Below the pieces are notes generated by a model. It was not told where the DNA came from and made no database searches. It saw only the letters and a list, made by a program, of their open reading frames with translations. From positions 1 through 51,183 of the forward strand of contig JAGLDH010000095.1 in the NCBI GenBank assembly GCA_023145835.1: a stretch of DNA of 51,183 nt, in the 5' to 3' direction. Below, one piece after another: positions 26,711-34,996 of the stretch. Each line of letters starts with the position of its first letter. The first letter of the stretch is position 1. The stretch comes from Methylococcales bacterium (lineage in GTDB: Bacteria > Pseudomonadota > Gammaproteobacteria > Methylococcales > Methylomonadaceae). The position numbers and the translations under genes are program-made.

Positions 26711-26906
26711 TTTGGCTTTTTGCTTTCATTGGAATGCTAGTATTTACTCATTTATTGGTATTTCAGTGAACCCTAAGCCTTTTATCAAATGTTGGTAGTT
26801 ATTTAAGTGTATACCTGTTCAAGCTAAAAAAAACTAATGTGAGGGAGTTGGCATTCTTAAGTATCAAGTTCAACTACACTTTCTACATACTCAGTTTATA
26901 TATTGA

Positions 26907-27458
26907 ATGCCTGTGTTTTCTTCAATTTCAAATAATAGTCATAACGTCTCTAGTCACGGCCTATTTTCTCATCAGAACAGGTTGGTTGATAATAAGCAAG
27001 ATAATCTAGATCAGGACACTTCAATTCAACCAACGCACTTGGAAATTGAAAAACCAGAATCAGATGATTTTCAGAAACAACAAGAAGTACAGAAACTTAA
27101 GGCAAGAGACCAGGAAGTAAGAACACACGAACAGGCTCACCTCAGTGCTGCTGGAGGTTTGGCGACAAGTGGTGCGAGTTTTAGTTATCAAAAAGGGGCT
27201 GACGGTGTGAATTACGCTGTGGGTGGAGAAGTCAATATTGATACCGCTGCAATAGCAGGAGATGCTGCTGCAACAATACGAAAAGCTGAAACCATTAAAA
27301 GAGCAGCTCTAGCTCCTGCTAGTCCCTCTTCTCAAGATGTAAAGGTCGCTCAGCAAGCTTCAGCTATGGCAAATAAAGCTAGAGCAGAACTTTTTCAGAA
27401 AAATCAAGAGATTACTGGTGATGAGGTTAAGGCTAACAAAATAAGCTTATCAGCTTAA
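26907..27458 (+). CDS. Putative metalloprotease, CJM1_0395/SprA-related family
   Basis: A 183-residue protein with a low-complexity N-terminal half (rich in N, Q and S) and a conserved C-terminal half. The segment REVRTHEQAHLSAAGG (about residues 71-86) holds an H-E-x-x-H motif, the usual zinc-protease core, and GASFSYQKGADGVNYAVGGE follows, as is typical of this family. No signal peptide is seen. The function is unknown in the family. It lies alone on the plus strand, and its stop overlaps the stop of the convergent zinc-ribbon gene by 4 bp. No Shine-Dalgarno sequence is evident. Confidence 0.75.
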   Translation: MPVFSSISNNSHNVSSHGLFSHQNRLVDNKQDNLDQDTSIQPTHLEIEKPESDDFQKQQEVQKLKARDQEVRTHEQAHLSAAGGLATSGASFSYQKGADGVNYAVGGEVNIDTAAIAGDAAATIRKAETIKRAALAPASPSSQDVKVAQQASAMANKARAELFQKNQEITGDEVKANKISLSA

Positions 27459-28627
27459 TACCTGTTAAAGTTGCCACTCGGTGGATAAGTTGAATATTCA
27501 ACCTGTTCAAAAGCACCGATGTGGTCTAAATAGGTCAACCCACTACCAATAAGAATAATTCCAAGAATAACAGAAAAAGCTATTTTCCAGTAGCTATAAG
27601 GACGTTCACCTTGTACTTGCCCTGTTCGTCCGTTAATCACAAATCGATAGGATTTATTACGATACAAAAAGGCAGCAGACCAAATGGGGAGTAAACAGTG
27701 TTTATAGGTAGTCTCTTTATGCCCAGTTCTGACTTGATGAATGCGCTGATGATCTCCCCCAATATCAAAGGCTATATCTCGATTAATAATTCCATCCATG
27801 ACTTGTTTAGCTCGGTCAAAGCCTTCATCTAACTCAATTTGATAATATTCACTTTGAAAACCACTGATATACTTTTCATCATAAGGAACAAGATCTTCAA
27901 GATCCCAAGGTTGTAACCGATCAAGAATTTGTCGTGGCAAGGATAAGCTGGCTCCAATGAGCACATCATCAAAGAATCGTGATACGTGTCCCCTAACATG
28001 GCTCCACCGTATTTTAGGGACTTGTTTTACAGTAGAGACTCTACGCCCATTTTGTACATAACTAACACGTTGGCTTACAAAATAAGTATCACCTCTTTCA
28101 CCACTATATTGACTATTAGTTTGGCTATCATACGTCCAGTATGGAAGATAAATCCCCACTAATTTTGCTTCTTCCCGAGCATATTTTTTAACCTTATTGG
28201 GAGCAAACCATAAACCATCTAGCCAATGCTTGAACTTTTCTTTTGCTTGAGTATCTGTTATTAAAAAAGGTAATAATGATTTGGGTGGAATAGGTTTGTT
28301 TTTTTGTGGGCTGGTTACAATATCAGTACCACAAAAGGGACATTCACCCGCATGTACACTAGCAGCAAATTTAAAATTTGCACCACAAGCATTACAATGA
28401 GCTTGTTCTATAGTTTTTGAGGGTTTAGCATTTGCTAGCTCATTTAATGCTCGATGTAAATCGTATTCCTCAATAGCTTTATAATTAGCACTAATTTCAT
28501 TTTGGTGATTGCAATATTCACAAACTTGATGCTGAGTTCCTGGTTTGTATTTCAGCATAGCTCCACATTGACCACATGGAAAATGATTATCTATACTCTG
28601 TGATTTTGCTAAAGTCTCAATTTTCAC
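27455..28627 (-). CDS. Zinc-ribbon membrane protein, partner of the SPFH protein
   Basis: A 390-residue protein with two N-terminal zinc ribbons (CGQC...CEYC, residues 18-39, and CNAC...CPFC, about 79-101). A conserved globular domain with WTYDSQTNSQYSGERGDTYF follows, and one C-terminal membrane helix (about residues 348-367, SYWKIAFSVILGIILIGSGL) precedes a short tail. Related proteins occur next to SPFH genes in the Bacillus ydj locus. It is the last gene of the minus-strand block, 23 bp after the SPFH gene. A membrane-associated scaffold or sensor role is inference. Confidence 0.75.
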   Translation of the reverse strand: MKIETLAKSQSIDNHFPCGQCGAMLKYKPGTQHQVCEYCNHQNEISANYKAIEEYDLHRALNELANAKPSKTIEQAHCNACGANFKFAASVHAGECPFCGTDIVTSPQKNKPIPPKSLLPFLITDTQAKEKFKHWLDGLWFAPNKVKKYAREEAKLVGIYLPYWTYDSQTNSQYSGERGDTYFVSQRVSYVQNGRRVSTVKQVPKIRWSHVRGHVSRFFDDVLIGASLSLPRQILDRLQPWDLEDLVPYDEKYISGFQSEYYQIELDEGFDRAKQVMDGIINRDIAFDIGGDHQRIHQVRTGHKETTYKHCLLPIWSAAFLYRNKSYRFVINGRTGQVQGERPYSYWKIAFSVILGIILIGSGLTYLDHIGAFEQVEYSTYPPSGNFNRY

Positions 28628-28650
28628 GTAATTTTACTAAGCTAGTGTTA

Positions 28651-29739
28651 TTAGGATTTACTCTTATCTGTTGGTATTGGGGGGGGAGAAATAGAAAATA
28701 AACTTTCAAGCTCAGCAACTTTACTTGCGGGTGTCCAGTCCACTAATTGTTGATTCCAAATTAACGTATTATGATTGACGATAGCTGATTTAATTTTATT
28801 TTCCAGCTCTGCTAAACCTATGGGGCCGGTTTGTTGGCCATTAATAGCAACATAGTAAAGAGTTTGAGCTGGAACGGGTGGGGGAGTAGAAAGCGAGTCT
28901 CCCATTTTATTAGCTACTGCAAAGCCCATTCCCATACCAAATCCATCTGATGCTCCACCTGACGGGTTTTCAGCTGCAGCTTTTATTGCTTCAGCAGTTT
29001 GAAATTCTGTGTAATTCCGTAAATTTCCGACTACACCCATGCTGGTTCGTCTATCAAGAGCCTCTTCCACAGATTGTGGTAAGGAAATATTTTCAACTAA
29101 TAATTTAGTGATTTCTAATCCATAGACTGAAAATTCAGGTGCTATTTTTGCAGTTACATAGTCACTTAAATCATCATAATTTGCTGCTAAGTCAAGGATA
29201 GGAATACTTGATTCACCTAAAATATTAGCAAACCTTGATAGAATCAAGTTGCGTAGTTGATCACTAATATCAGTCGTATAGAAATGCCCATTGGTTCCGG
29301 TAATTTCTTTAATAAAAGTAAGAGGGTCATTAATTCTGACAGTATAGGTACCAAAAGCACGTAAACGAACAGGCCCAAATTCTTTGTCTCGTAGCATAAT
29401 GGGATTCTTGGTTCCCCATTTCAAATCGACAAAACGATGCATGTTAAAGAAATAGACTTCTGCTTTAAAAGGGCTTTCAAAACCGTGAGGCCAATTTTCC
29501 AAGGATGTCATAATTGGCATGTTATTAGTTTCTAACGCATACATGCCGGGCTCAAAAAAGTCTGCAGCTCTACCTTCGTTAACCAAAATAGCAACTTGCG
29601 ATTCTCGAACGGTTAGTTTTGCTCCATATTTAATTTCATTACCATATCGTTCAAAACGATAAACCATCGTGTCATCAGAATCATCTAGCCATTCGATAAC
29701 ATCAATAAATTCGCCAAATAGTTTGTCCAAAAGTCCCAT
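28651..29739 (-). CDS. SPFH-domain protein with C-terminal GYF_2 domain
   Basis: A 362-residue protein of the YdjI-like SPFH group. The SPFH domain spans about residues 25-230, with FFEPGMYALETNNMPIMTSL early and the conserved GLEITKLLVENISLPQSVEEAL late. A glycine-rich linker follows, then a GYF_2 domain (YYVAINGQQTGPIGLAEL, residues about 290-345). SPFH proteins oligomerise at membranes; GYF domains bind proline-rich peptides. There is no obvious membrane helix, so it is probably cytoplasmic and membrane-associated. It sits between telA and the zinc-ribbon gene with gaps of 21 and 23 bp, which indicates one operon. Confidence 0.82.
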   Translation of the reverse strand: MGLLDKLFGEFIDVIEWLDDSDDTMVYRFERYGNEIKYGAKLTVRESQVAILVNEGRAADFFEPGMYALETNNMPIMTSLENWPHGFESPFKAEVYFFNMHRFVDLKWGTKNPIMLRDKEFGPVRLRAFGTYTVRINDPLTFIKEITGTNGHFYTTDISDQLRNLILSRFANILGESSIPILDLAANYDDLSDYVTAKIAPEFSVYGLEITKLLVENISLPQSVEEALDRRTSMGVVGNLRNYTEFQTAEAIKAAAENPSGGASDGFGMGMGFAVANKMGDSLSTPPPVPAQTLYYVAINGQQTGPIGLAELENKIKSAIVNHNTLIWNQQLVDWTPASKVAELESLFSISPPPIPTDKSKS

Positions 29740-29760
29740 GACTCTCTCCTGAATTAATGT

Positions 29761-30933
29761 TTAAACAGATTGATTATCGACTGTTTCTTTAACACGACTC
29801 GCAGCAGAAGAAAGCGTTTTGCGTAATTCTGTTTCACATTCTTCTAATTGTAGAACGGCATCGGCACGCATTTTTTTTCCTTCATCAGCAATCTGTAGGC
29901 TTTCATTAATGGTATTGATTAATGTAGTATTTGCTTTCTTAACAGACTCTATATCAAAAACGCCTCGTTCTAATTCTTTACGAGTTAATGCGTTTGCTTG
30001 ATTAAGGTTTTCTGCATTAGATTCTAGTAACTCATTTGTTAGATCTGTTGCAGATTGTAAGGTTTCTGCTGCATCAGAAGAGCGATAAATGGCGACAGCT
30101 GTTGCCAGTTGTTGTCTCCATAAAGGAATAGTATTAACAATGGTGGAGTTGATTTTATTGACTAAGCCCTTGTCATTATCTTGAACCAGACGGATTCCAG
30201 GTAGGCTTTGCATCGCAACTTGGCGTGTTAGGCGAAGATCATGAACACGTCGTTCCAAGTCATCTCGTGCAGCACGTAAATCTCTTAATTCCTGCGCTTC
30301 AATAACGACTTCTGATGTTTCAACTGCTTTTGCTTTTGCAGGAATAACCTCATCATCTAAATGCAATAATTTTTGATCACCCGCTGCAATGTATCGATCA
30401 AGGTCATGAAAATATTCTAAATTGGCATCGTATAGTTTGTCGAGCATTGTAATATCAGTCAACAATGTTGTTTTATGTGCATCCAATTTGTTAGTGATAG
30501 TATCAATTTGTTTACGAACTTCTTCATACTGCTGTAAAAATTTTGCAATAGGATTAGCTTTACCAAATAACTTAGCAAAAAAACCAGGTTTTTTATTAGG
30601 GTCTAAATTATCAACATCAAATCCACGTAGTGCTATAACCATTTGATTTAAATCGCCTCCTGCCCCACCCATATCCTTATTTCTAACACCCTCCAACATT
30701 TTGTCGGAAATCGTTGTTAACTGTTCCTGTGCTTTACTACCAAAATAGATGATGGACTTGGTGTCATTAATATCTAGAGTGTCCACTATCGCATCAATTG
30801 ATTTTCTACTTGCAGCGTCAGACTGATCGTAAGCTAAAATATCTTTAGAAATATCTGGCGCTATTTCATCAAAAACAGCACTAGCGGGAATGTTAAGATC
30901 TTCAGTTTTAGTCGTTGTATCTTGTTCACTCAT
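29761..30933 (-). CDS. TelA-family toxic-anion resistance protein
   Basis: A 390-residue, mostly helical protein of the TelA/KlaA/YaaN family. Members are linked to tellurite and other stress resistance, usually without a known mechanism. The central GFFAKLFGKANPIAKFLQQYEEVRKQID-type segment is diagnostic (seen here as FFAKLFGKANPIAKF). Another is VRLVQ-type IRLVQDNDKGLVNKINSTI, followed by IPLWRQQLATAVAIYR. Long coiled coils make up the rest. It follows the XpaC gene by 76 bp and precedes the SPFH gene by 21 bp. TelA with XpaC is a recurring pair, for example yaaN and xpaC in Bacillus. Confidence 0.88.
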   Translation of the reverse strand: MSEQDTTTKTEDLNIPASAVFDEIAPDISKDILAYDQSDAASRKSIDAIVDTLDINDTKSIIYFGSKAQEQLTTISDKMLEGVRNKDMGGAGGDLNQMVIALRGFDVDNLDPNKKPGFFAKLFGKANPIAKFLQQYEEVRKQIDTITNKLDAHKTTLLTDITMLDKLYDANLEYFHDLDRYIAAGDQKLLHLDDEVIPAKAKAVETSEVVIEAQELRDLRAARDDLERRVHDLRLTRQVAMQSLPGIRLVQDNDKGLVNKINSTIVNTIPLWRQQLATAVAIYRSSDAAETLQSATDLTNELLESNAENLNQANALTRKELERGVFDIESVKKANTTLINTINESLQIADEGKKMRADAVLQLEECETELRKTLSSAASRVKETVDNQSV

Positions 30934-31009
30934 GTTATTTTCCTTTGATTGTTTAGCTAATAGGGAAGACTAAGGAATGGAGGTCAAATAAGTTATTTGA
31001 TCACCCTTT

Positions 31010-31873
31010 TTAAACAACCCCTTCATTTTTTAATTGGGCTGCCAACACTTCTATTTGGACATCTAAATCTAAAATATCGTCTTCTAATAATTTTTGTTTT
31101 TGTTCAACAAAAACGGATTCTATAGTTTTCAATACATTATCAAAATTTTGAGTTAATTCTTCAGATTGATGCTTTCTTTGCATGTCTGCATATCCTTCCG
31201 TTACTTTTAACGCGCCATCAAGATAAACATTAAGAAACTTTCTTGCCCTTCTAATATCACCGGGATCATCTTGAATTATATCTACAACTTCTCTTGCATG
31301 ACCGCATATCATACGGATACGTTGATTAAAACTACGATTATTGATTTGCTTATTTGCTTGCTCAATTCCTACTATTTGAGCTTCTGCTTCGTCGACTGTT
31401 TGGGAAACTTCTTCTGCAGTGTAACCATGAGTACCCGAGATCATTTTCTCTTGTCGGGGATCAAAACCATATAAAAAAAACATACCTGCTAAAGCGCCTA
31501 ACCCAAATGCTACCGAGGTAAAAAATGAATAATTTGCTCCTATTAACGCAACCCATAGGGTTGTTATGGCAACAATAGTAGAAGCCACTGTCTTTAATGG
31601 CCACTTAGGAGAACCTGTGATTTTTTTATCTAAATATTGTTTCTCAGCAGCAATGCCTTTACGCAAAAGGCTGGCTGCTAATAAAAATGCAGCACATCCA
31701 CCCACATTTGTAAGAATTGTTGAAAAATCACCCACTGCAAATGATAAAAATGTAGCTGGAATTAATGCAACAGGTAAGACATATAATAACATCCCGCGAC
31801 TATTGTATATCATGCCTTGTGCATGCTTTTTCTGATAGGGTTTTGGTTTTCGTAATTGCTCTGTTTTTTTCAT
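31010..31873 (-). CDS. XpaC-like membrane protein (5-bromo-4-chloroindolyl phosphate hydrolysis family)
   Basis: A 287-residue protein with four membrane helices in the N-terminal half (about residues 27-45, 48-66, 90-108 and 114-134) and a cytoplasmic helical C-terminal half. That half includes GHAREVVDIIQDDPGDIRRARKFLNVYLDG, which is characteristic of the XpaC family. The family name reflects a phosphatase-like phenotype in Bacillus; no catalytic site is evident. It is the second gene of the minus-strand block, 42 bp after the small lipoprotein and just upstream of telA, its usual companion. Confidence 0.82.
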   Translation of the reverse strand: MKKTEQLRKPKPYQKKHAQGMIYNSRGMLLYVLPVALIPATFLSFAVGDFSTILTNVGGCAAFLLAASLLRKGIAAEKQYLDKKITGSPKWPLKTVASTIVAITTLWVALIGANYSFFTSVAFGLGALAGMFFLYGFDPRQEKMISGTHGYTAEEVSQTVDEAEAQIVGIEQANKQINNRSFNQRIRMICGHAREVVDIIQDDPGDIRRARKFLNVYLDGALKVTEGYADMQRKHQSEELTQNFDNVLKTIESVFVEQKQKLLEDDILDLDVQIEVLAAQLKNEGVV

Positions 31874-31915
31874 AGCGACTGACTGTAATCTGAGGTTATA
31901 AAATTAGCCTTACTT

Positions 31916-32041
31916 TTATTTAACAACTAAAACATCATTATCTTTATCAGACATAACTTCAATCATAGATTGGCATGAAGCGACAGTAACCGTTGATACT
32001 AAAAGTATTAATCCAATGGTTGATCTTAAGGGTTTAGACAT
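31916..32041 (-). CDS. Small lipoprotein, 41 residues
   Basis: A complete frame from ATG 32041 to TAA at 31916. The protein starts MSKPLRSTIGLILLVSTVTV and continues ASCQSMIEVMSDKDNDVLVV before a final K. It has a basic start, a hydrophobic core and a lipobox-like V-A-S-C at residues 20-23, giving an acidic mature peptide of 19 residues. AAGGA lies upstream at slightly long spacing. It is 42 bp before the XpaC start, on the same strand, so it probably leads the XpaC-TelA-SPFH operon. It is an entericidin-like small lipoprotein in appearance only; no homologue is recognised. Confidence 0.65.
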   Translation of the reverse strand: MSKPLRSTIGLILLVSTVTVASCQSMIEVMSDKDNDVLVVK

Positions 32042-32328
32042 AATAGGACATCCTTATTGAAGCATAAATTCAATGAATTTAAGGTTAACAGTATAACGTT
32101 TAGCCGATTATATCTTGAGTGAAGCTTTTATGAAAATATGTTTATGAAGAGTTATTTTATGCCAATAAGAATAGATTGTATTTTTGCAAGAAAGTTTCAG
32201 AAGAGACTGAATAATAGTAAAGGAGAGTTTCCTTAAAAATTAAGCGTAGGATACGATGACTCTATGAAATATCAGAATAAAAAAATTTTAAATAATGCAA
32301 GTCTTCAACGTTAGTTTCAGTCTTAGGA
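32042..32328. other. Intergenic region between the lipoprotein gene and the serine dehydratase remnant
   Basis: I see no gene here. It should hold the promoter of the minus-strand lipoprotein-XpaC-TelA operon. A TTATACTG on the minus strand (around 32087-32094) could be its -10 region, but this is weak. Confidence 0.35.
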
Positions 32329-32876
32329 GCTCGCTTTTTATTTACTGTCGGTGCTATAGCGTTTTTATACAAAGAAAATGCACCTATTTCTGGCGCAGAA
32401 GCTGGCTATCAATATAAGGTTGGCGTGGCTTATTCTTTGGCGGCAGGGGTATCAGCCGAAGTATTAAGTGATTATCTAGAACAAGTAGAAAATGCAGCTG
32501 AAATTGGGATGGAGCATAATTTGGGTTTAACGGGTGATCCAATTGGCGGTTTGTTCAGGTTCCTTGTATAAAGCGTAATTCAATGGGGAGCGGTAAAGCA
32601 GTTGGGTCACGGTCTCTACCACAAATTATTGACTCTACAGCACTTCAAAAGAATACCCACCTAAACCGAGTAGGTGAGGCGGATGCTTTTTTACAGTAGT
32701 GTGGAATCATAGCGTAAACTATAAATCTGCGCCTAACTGATCCTTCTAAGTTTAAGTGGCGAGGGAACACCTTAGATAAAGTTATAAATACTATGCGAGA
32801 AACAGATGCTGAGATGAAAACAAAATAGAAAGAAACGTCATGGAGTGGTTTGGTTGTTAATCTTATTGAGTGTTAG
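32329..32876 (+). pseudogene. L-serine dehydratase (SdaA-type) remnant
   Basis: Conceptual translation from 32329 gives [20 protein letters not shown], then SGAEAGYQ and later [20 protein letters not shown]. These match the C-terminal half of iron-sulfur L-serine ammonia-lyase ([32 protein letters not shown]). A one-base shift near 32558 moves [10 protein letters not shown] to another frame. About 160 unrelated bases follow, and the true end resumes as DKVINTMRETDAEMKTK, an in-frame TAG (32826-32828), then KETSWSGLVVNLIEC and the normal stop. Two of the cluster cysteines have become Tyr and Gly. The N-terminal half is missing. The last bases overlap the end of folA on the other strand. Confidence 0.85.
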
Positions 32877-33370
32877 TTTGAAGAAGCTGTTTTTTCTAAT
32901 GTTAAAAAGCTATAAGAAAAATCAACGCTTGGGTCATTATCGATATCCTCTCTAGCAATTTCTCTCCACTCATCTTTATTTATTGATGGAAAATATGTGT
33001 CAGCCTCAAATGATTTATTTATTTGAGTTAGATAGAGACAATGAGCCTTTGGTAGCATTGCTTCATAAAACGAAGCGCCGCCAATAATGAAAATTTCATC
33101 ATATTTCTGGCAATCAGAAATAGCTTCTTCAATGCTATTAAAAACTAAACAACCTTGTTGCGTATAAGCCGAGTTTCGACTGATTATAATATTATTACGC
33201 CCAGGTAGCGGACGGCCGATTGACTCATAGGTTTTTCTACCCATTAAGATAGGGGAGCCCATGGTGATTTTTTTAAATTTTTTAAGGTCTGCCGATAAAT
33301 GCCAAGGCATTTTATTATTGAGTCCAATGGCATGATTACTTGCCATTGCAACAATGATAGATAATTTCAT
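32873..33370 (-). CDS. folA: Dihydrofolate reductase
   Basis: A 165-residue enzyme reducing dihydrofolate to tetrahydrofolate with NADPH. Signatures are IVAMASNHAIGLNNKMPWHL, then SADLKKFKKITMG with the catalytic Asp in the S-A-D-L segment. GRKTYESIGRPLPGRNNIIISR and IIGGASFYEAMLP form the NADPH site. YLTQINKSFEADTYFP completes the fold. Length is normal. It is a single gene with no thyA beside it, and its stop overlaps the end of the serine dehydratase remnant. Confidence 0.95.
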   Translation of the reverse strand: MKLSIIVAMASNHAIGLNNKMPWHLSADLKKFKKITMGSPILMGRKTYESIGRPLPGRNNIIISRNSAYTQQGCLVFNSIEEAISDCQKYDEIFIIGGASFYEAMLPKAHCLYLTQINKSFEADTYFPSINKDEWREIAREDIDNDPSVDFSYSFLTLEKTASSN

Positions 33371-33484
33371 AGTGGTTTAGGGGTGTTATAAATATAGCAT
33401 GGCATTTATTATGACTTAGTGTCTTTTATATAGAAAATGCCACGCCATACAACTACAAGTCTATTATAAATAGCGGGTTTGAAT

Positions 33485-34303
33485 TTAATGGCTATTTGCT
33501 TTTTCTTGCTTTTCTTTTTCCTTCTTTAGTTTTTTCTGTTTTTTAAACTCGGCTAATTCGGCTTCATCTAAAATACCGTTGTGATTGTGATCTATATTTC
33601 CAAACATTTTCTTATGAAAGGCTTTAAATTCACTTTCACTCACAGTATTGTCATTATTAGTATCCATTTTTTCTAACATTTTACTAGATTTATCATCCTT
33701 ATCTTTTTCTTTGCTCTCTAAATACATTTTGTCTTTATTTAAAGCAAAGCTCCAAGCTAGGTTACTATTTTTCCAACCATTAATTGTTCTTTTTCCTTTT
33801 TTATCACCTTCTTTTACAGTATCACCTTCATAGCCATCAATAATGGAAAAAACCTGAGTAAAGCCGGCTGCTGTTAGAGCATCTGCTGCTTTAGCACTAC
33901 GTCCACCAGAACGACACATAACAAATACTTTGTCATTCTTATTTAGACCCTTTTGCAGTAAACGTTGAGTTGCGGCTTCAACAAAATTAGGGTTGGGAGT
34001 CATACCAAACATGCTCTTTTTATCAATCCATTTATATTTTTTGCTAGTAAATTTGAAGGGAACATTAGAATCGGCTGCGGTTGGCATTCCTGTATAAGCA
34101 ATTTCGCCTCGAGTACGTACATCAAGAAATAGAATTTTATTAGCTTCTTTTTTTAATATTTCATGAGCATCTATAGAGTTGAGGTATAAACCAGCTTGGG
34201 TCTGCTTTTTTTTCGGTACATTAGAATTGTTTAAGGTCTCTGCTGACACAGTATTTAATGTCATTAAGAGTGTAAGAATCAAAGTGCTTATAGTTTTTAA
34301 CAT
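33485..34303 (-). CDS. Exported rhodanese-domain protein with C-terminal EF-hands
   Basis: A 272-residue protein with a signal peptide (residues 1-21, ending TVSAE). The rhodanese domain (about 40-190) has the active loop CRSGGRS within KVFVMCRSGGRSAKAADAL, so sulfurtransfer or redox chemistry is plausible. Two EF-hand-like calcium loops follow in the C-terminal 60 residues (DTNNDNTVSESEF and DHNHNGILDEAEL), each with Asp/Asn at positions 1, 3 and 5 and Glu at 12. A lysine-rich tail ends the protein. The fusion suggests calcium-influenced activity in the periplasm, which is inference. Confidence 0.85.
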   Translation of the reverse strand: MLKTISTLILTLLMTLNTVSAETLNNSNVPKKKQTQAGLYLNSIDAHEILKKEANKILFLDVRTRGEIAYTGMPTAADSNVPFKFTSKKYKWIDKKSMFGMTPNPNFVEAATQRLLQKGLNKNDKVFVMCRSGGRSAKAADALTAAGFTQVFSIIDGYEGDTVKEGDKKGKRTINGWKNSNLAWSFALNKDKMYLESKEKDKDDKSSKMLEKMDTNNDNTVSESEFKAFHKKMFGNIDHNHNGILDEAELAEFKKQKKLKKEKEKQEKANSH

Positions 34304-34699
34304 AGACTTTTCTCCTGAATATTAATTGTTAGGGATTATAGATTAAGTAAAATACCGTAAGTTTCTATGTATAAACATTTACAGTTTGCTTGATTTTTTT
34401 CTTCATCGTTGGATTAATAGCAGCATAGCCTTCTATTAACCAGGTGATTGTTTAAAAAAATGCCAAAGATAAATGTGTAAAAGCTTATATAGATAATCGG
34501 TTTTTTAATAGTCTAGCCTGATTTTAATATATATTAGAAAATATTAATATAATTATTTAAAAATACTTCCTTATTTGACTGTATTTAGCTTTAAGACCGA
34601 GTTAAATGAGGTGGGTTAAGATATAGAGAGAATAGATACTTCGCGCGGTTACTGGAGCGAAGTATAGAATCTATCAATGTATTTTATAGAATCAAGGCA
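34304..34699. other. Intergenic region between the rhodanese gene and a small hypothetical gene
   Basis: No gene is visible in these 396 bp. It contains the promoter side of the rhodanese gene and, at 34636-34665, an inverted repeat that resembles the one at 111-144. Confidence 0.45.
34636..34665. repeat. Inverted repeat with ATACTTCGC arms, second copy
   Basis: ATACTTCGC (34636-34644) and GCGAAGTAT (34657-34665) pair perfectly around a 12-nt loop. The arms are identical to nine bases of the arms at 111-144, while the loops differ, so the two probably belong to one family of small dispersed palindromes. It lies 35 bp downstream of the minus-strand gene at 34700 and could act as its terminator. 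Confidence 0.55.
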
Positions 34700-34957
34700 C
34701 TATTCAATTTCTGATGATTGAGAAAATAGATTCTTTCCTTGCTTGGTTAAGTGCTGTGCTTCATTTAGGATTTCTTTACGATTTTTATAGGTATAAACTC
34801 CAGCTGTTATACCCATAGCAAAAAGTGCGACAGGATGTTTTCCCATTTTTTGGATAAGTTTTGATCCTATTTGAGTACCCGCAGTTAATAATCCAATGGT
34901 AATAAGAGGATGACGGTCAATGTTAATTTCTGAGTTTTCTTCTAGCTCTTCTTGCAT
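34700..34957 (-). CDS. Small hypothetical protein with glycine-rich hydrophobic segments
   Basis: An 85-residue protein. Residues 18-60 hold two moderately hydrophobic, glycine- and alanine-containing stretches (PLITIGLLTAGTQIGSKLI and HPVALFAMGITAGVYTY) that could be membrane helices. An amphipathic basic and glutamine-rich tail follows. I recognise no family. It lies 39 bp after the gloA stop on the same strand and may be its operon partner. The coding claim rests on codon pattern, the clean frame and position. Confidence 0.55.
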   Translation of the reverse strand: MQEELEENSEINIDRHPLITIGLLTAGTQIGSKLIQKMGKHPVALFAMGITAGVYTYKNRKEILNEAQHLTKQGKNLFSQSSEIE

Positions 34958-34996
34958 AAGTAATTTGTTTAAGTTTTATTAATTAAGTTTAAGACT

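Noticed and set aside
28651-31873. Calling the XpaC-TelA-SPFH block a tellurite-resistance operon
   Set aside because: The family name is historical; no ter genes accompany it and the sequence shows no tellurite-specific feature.
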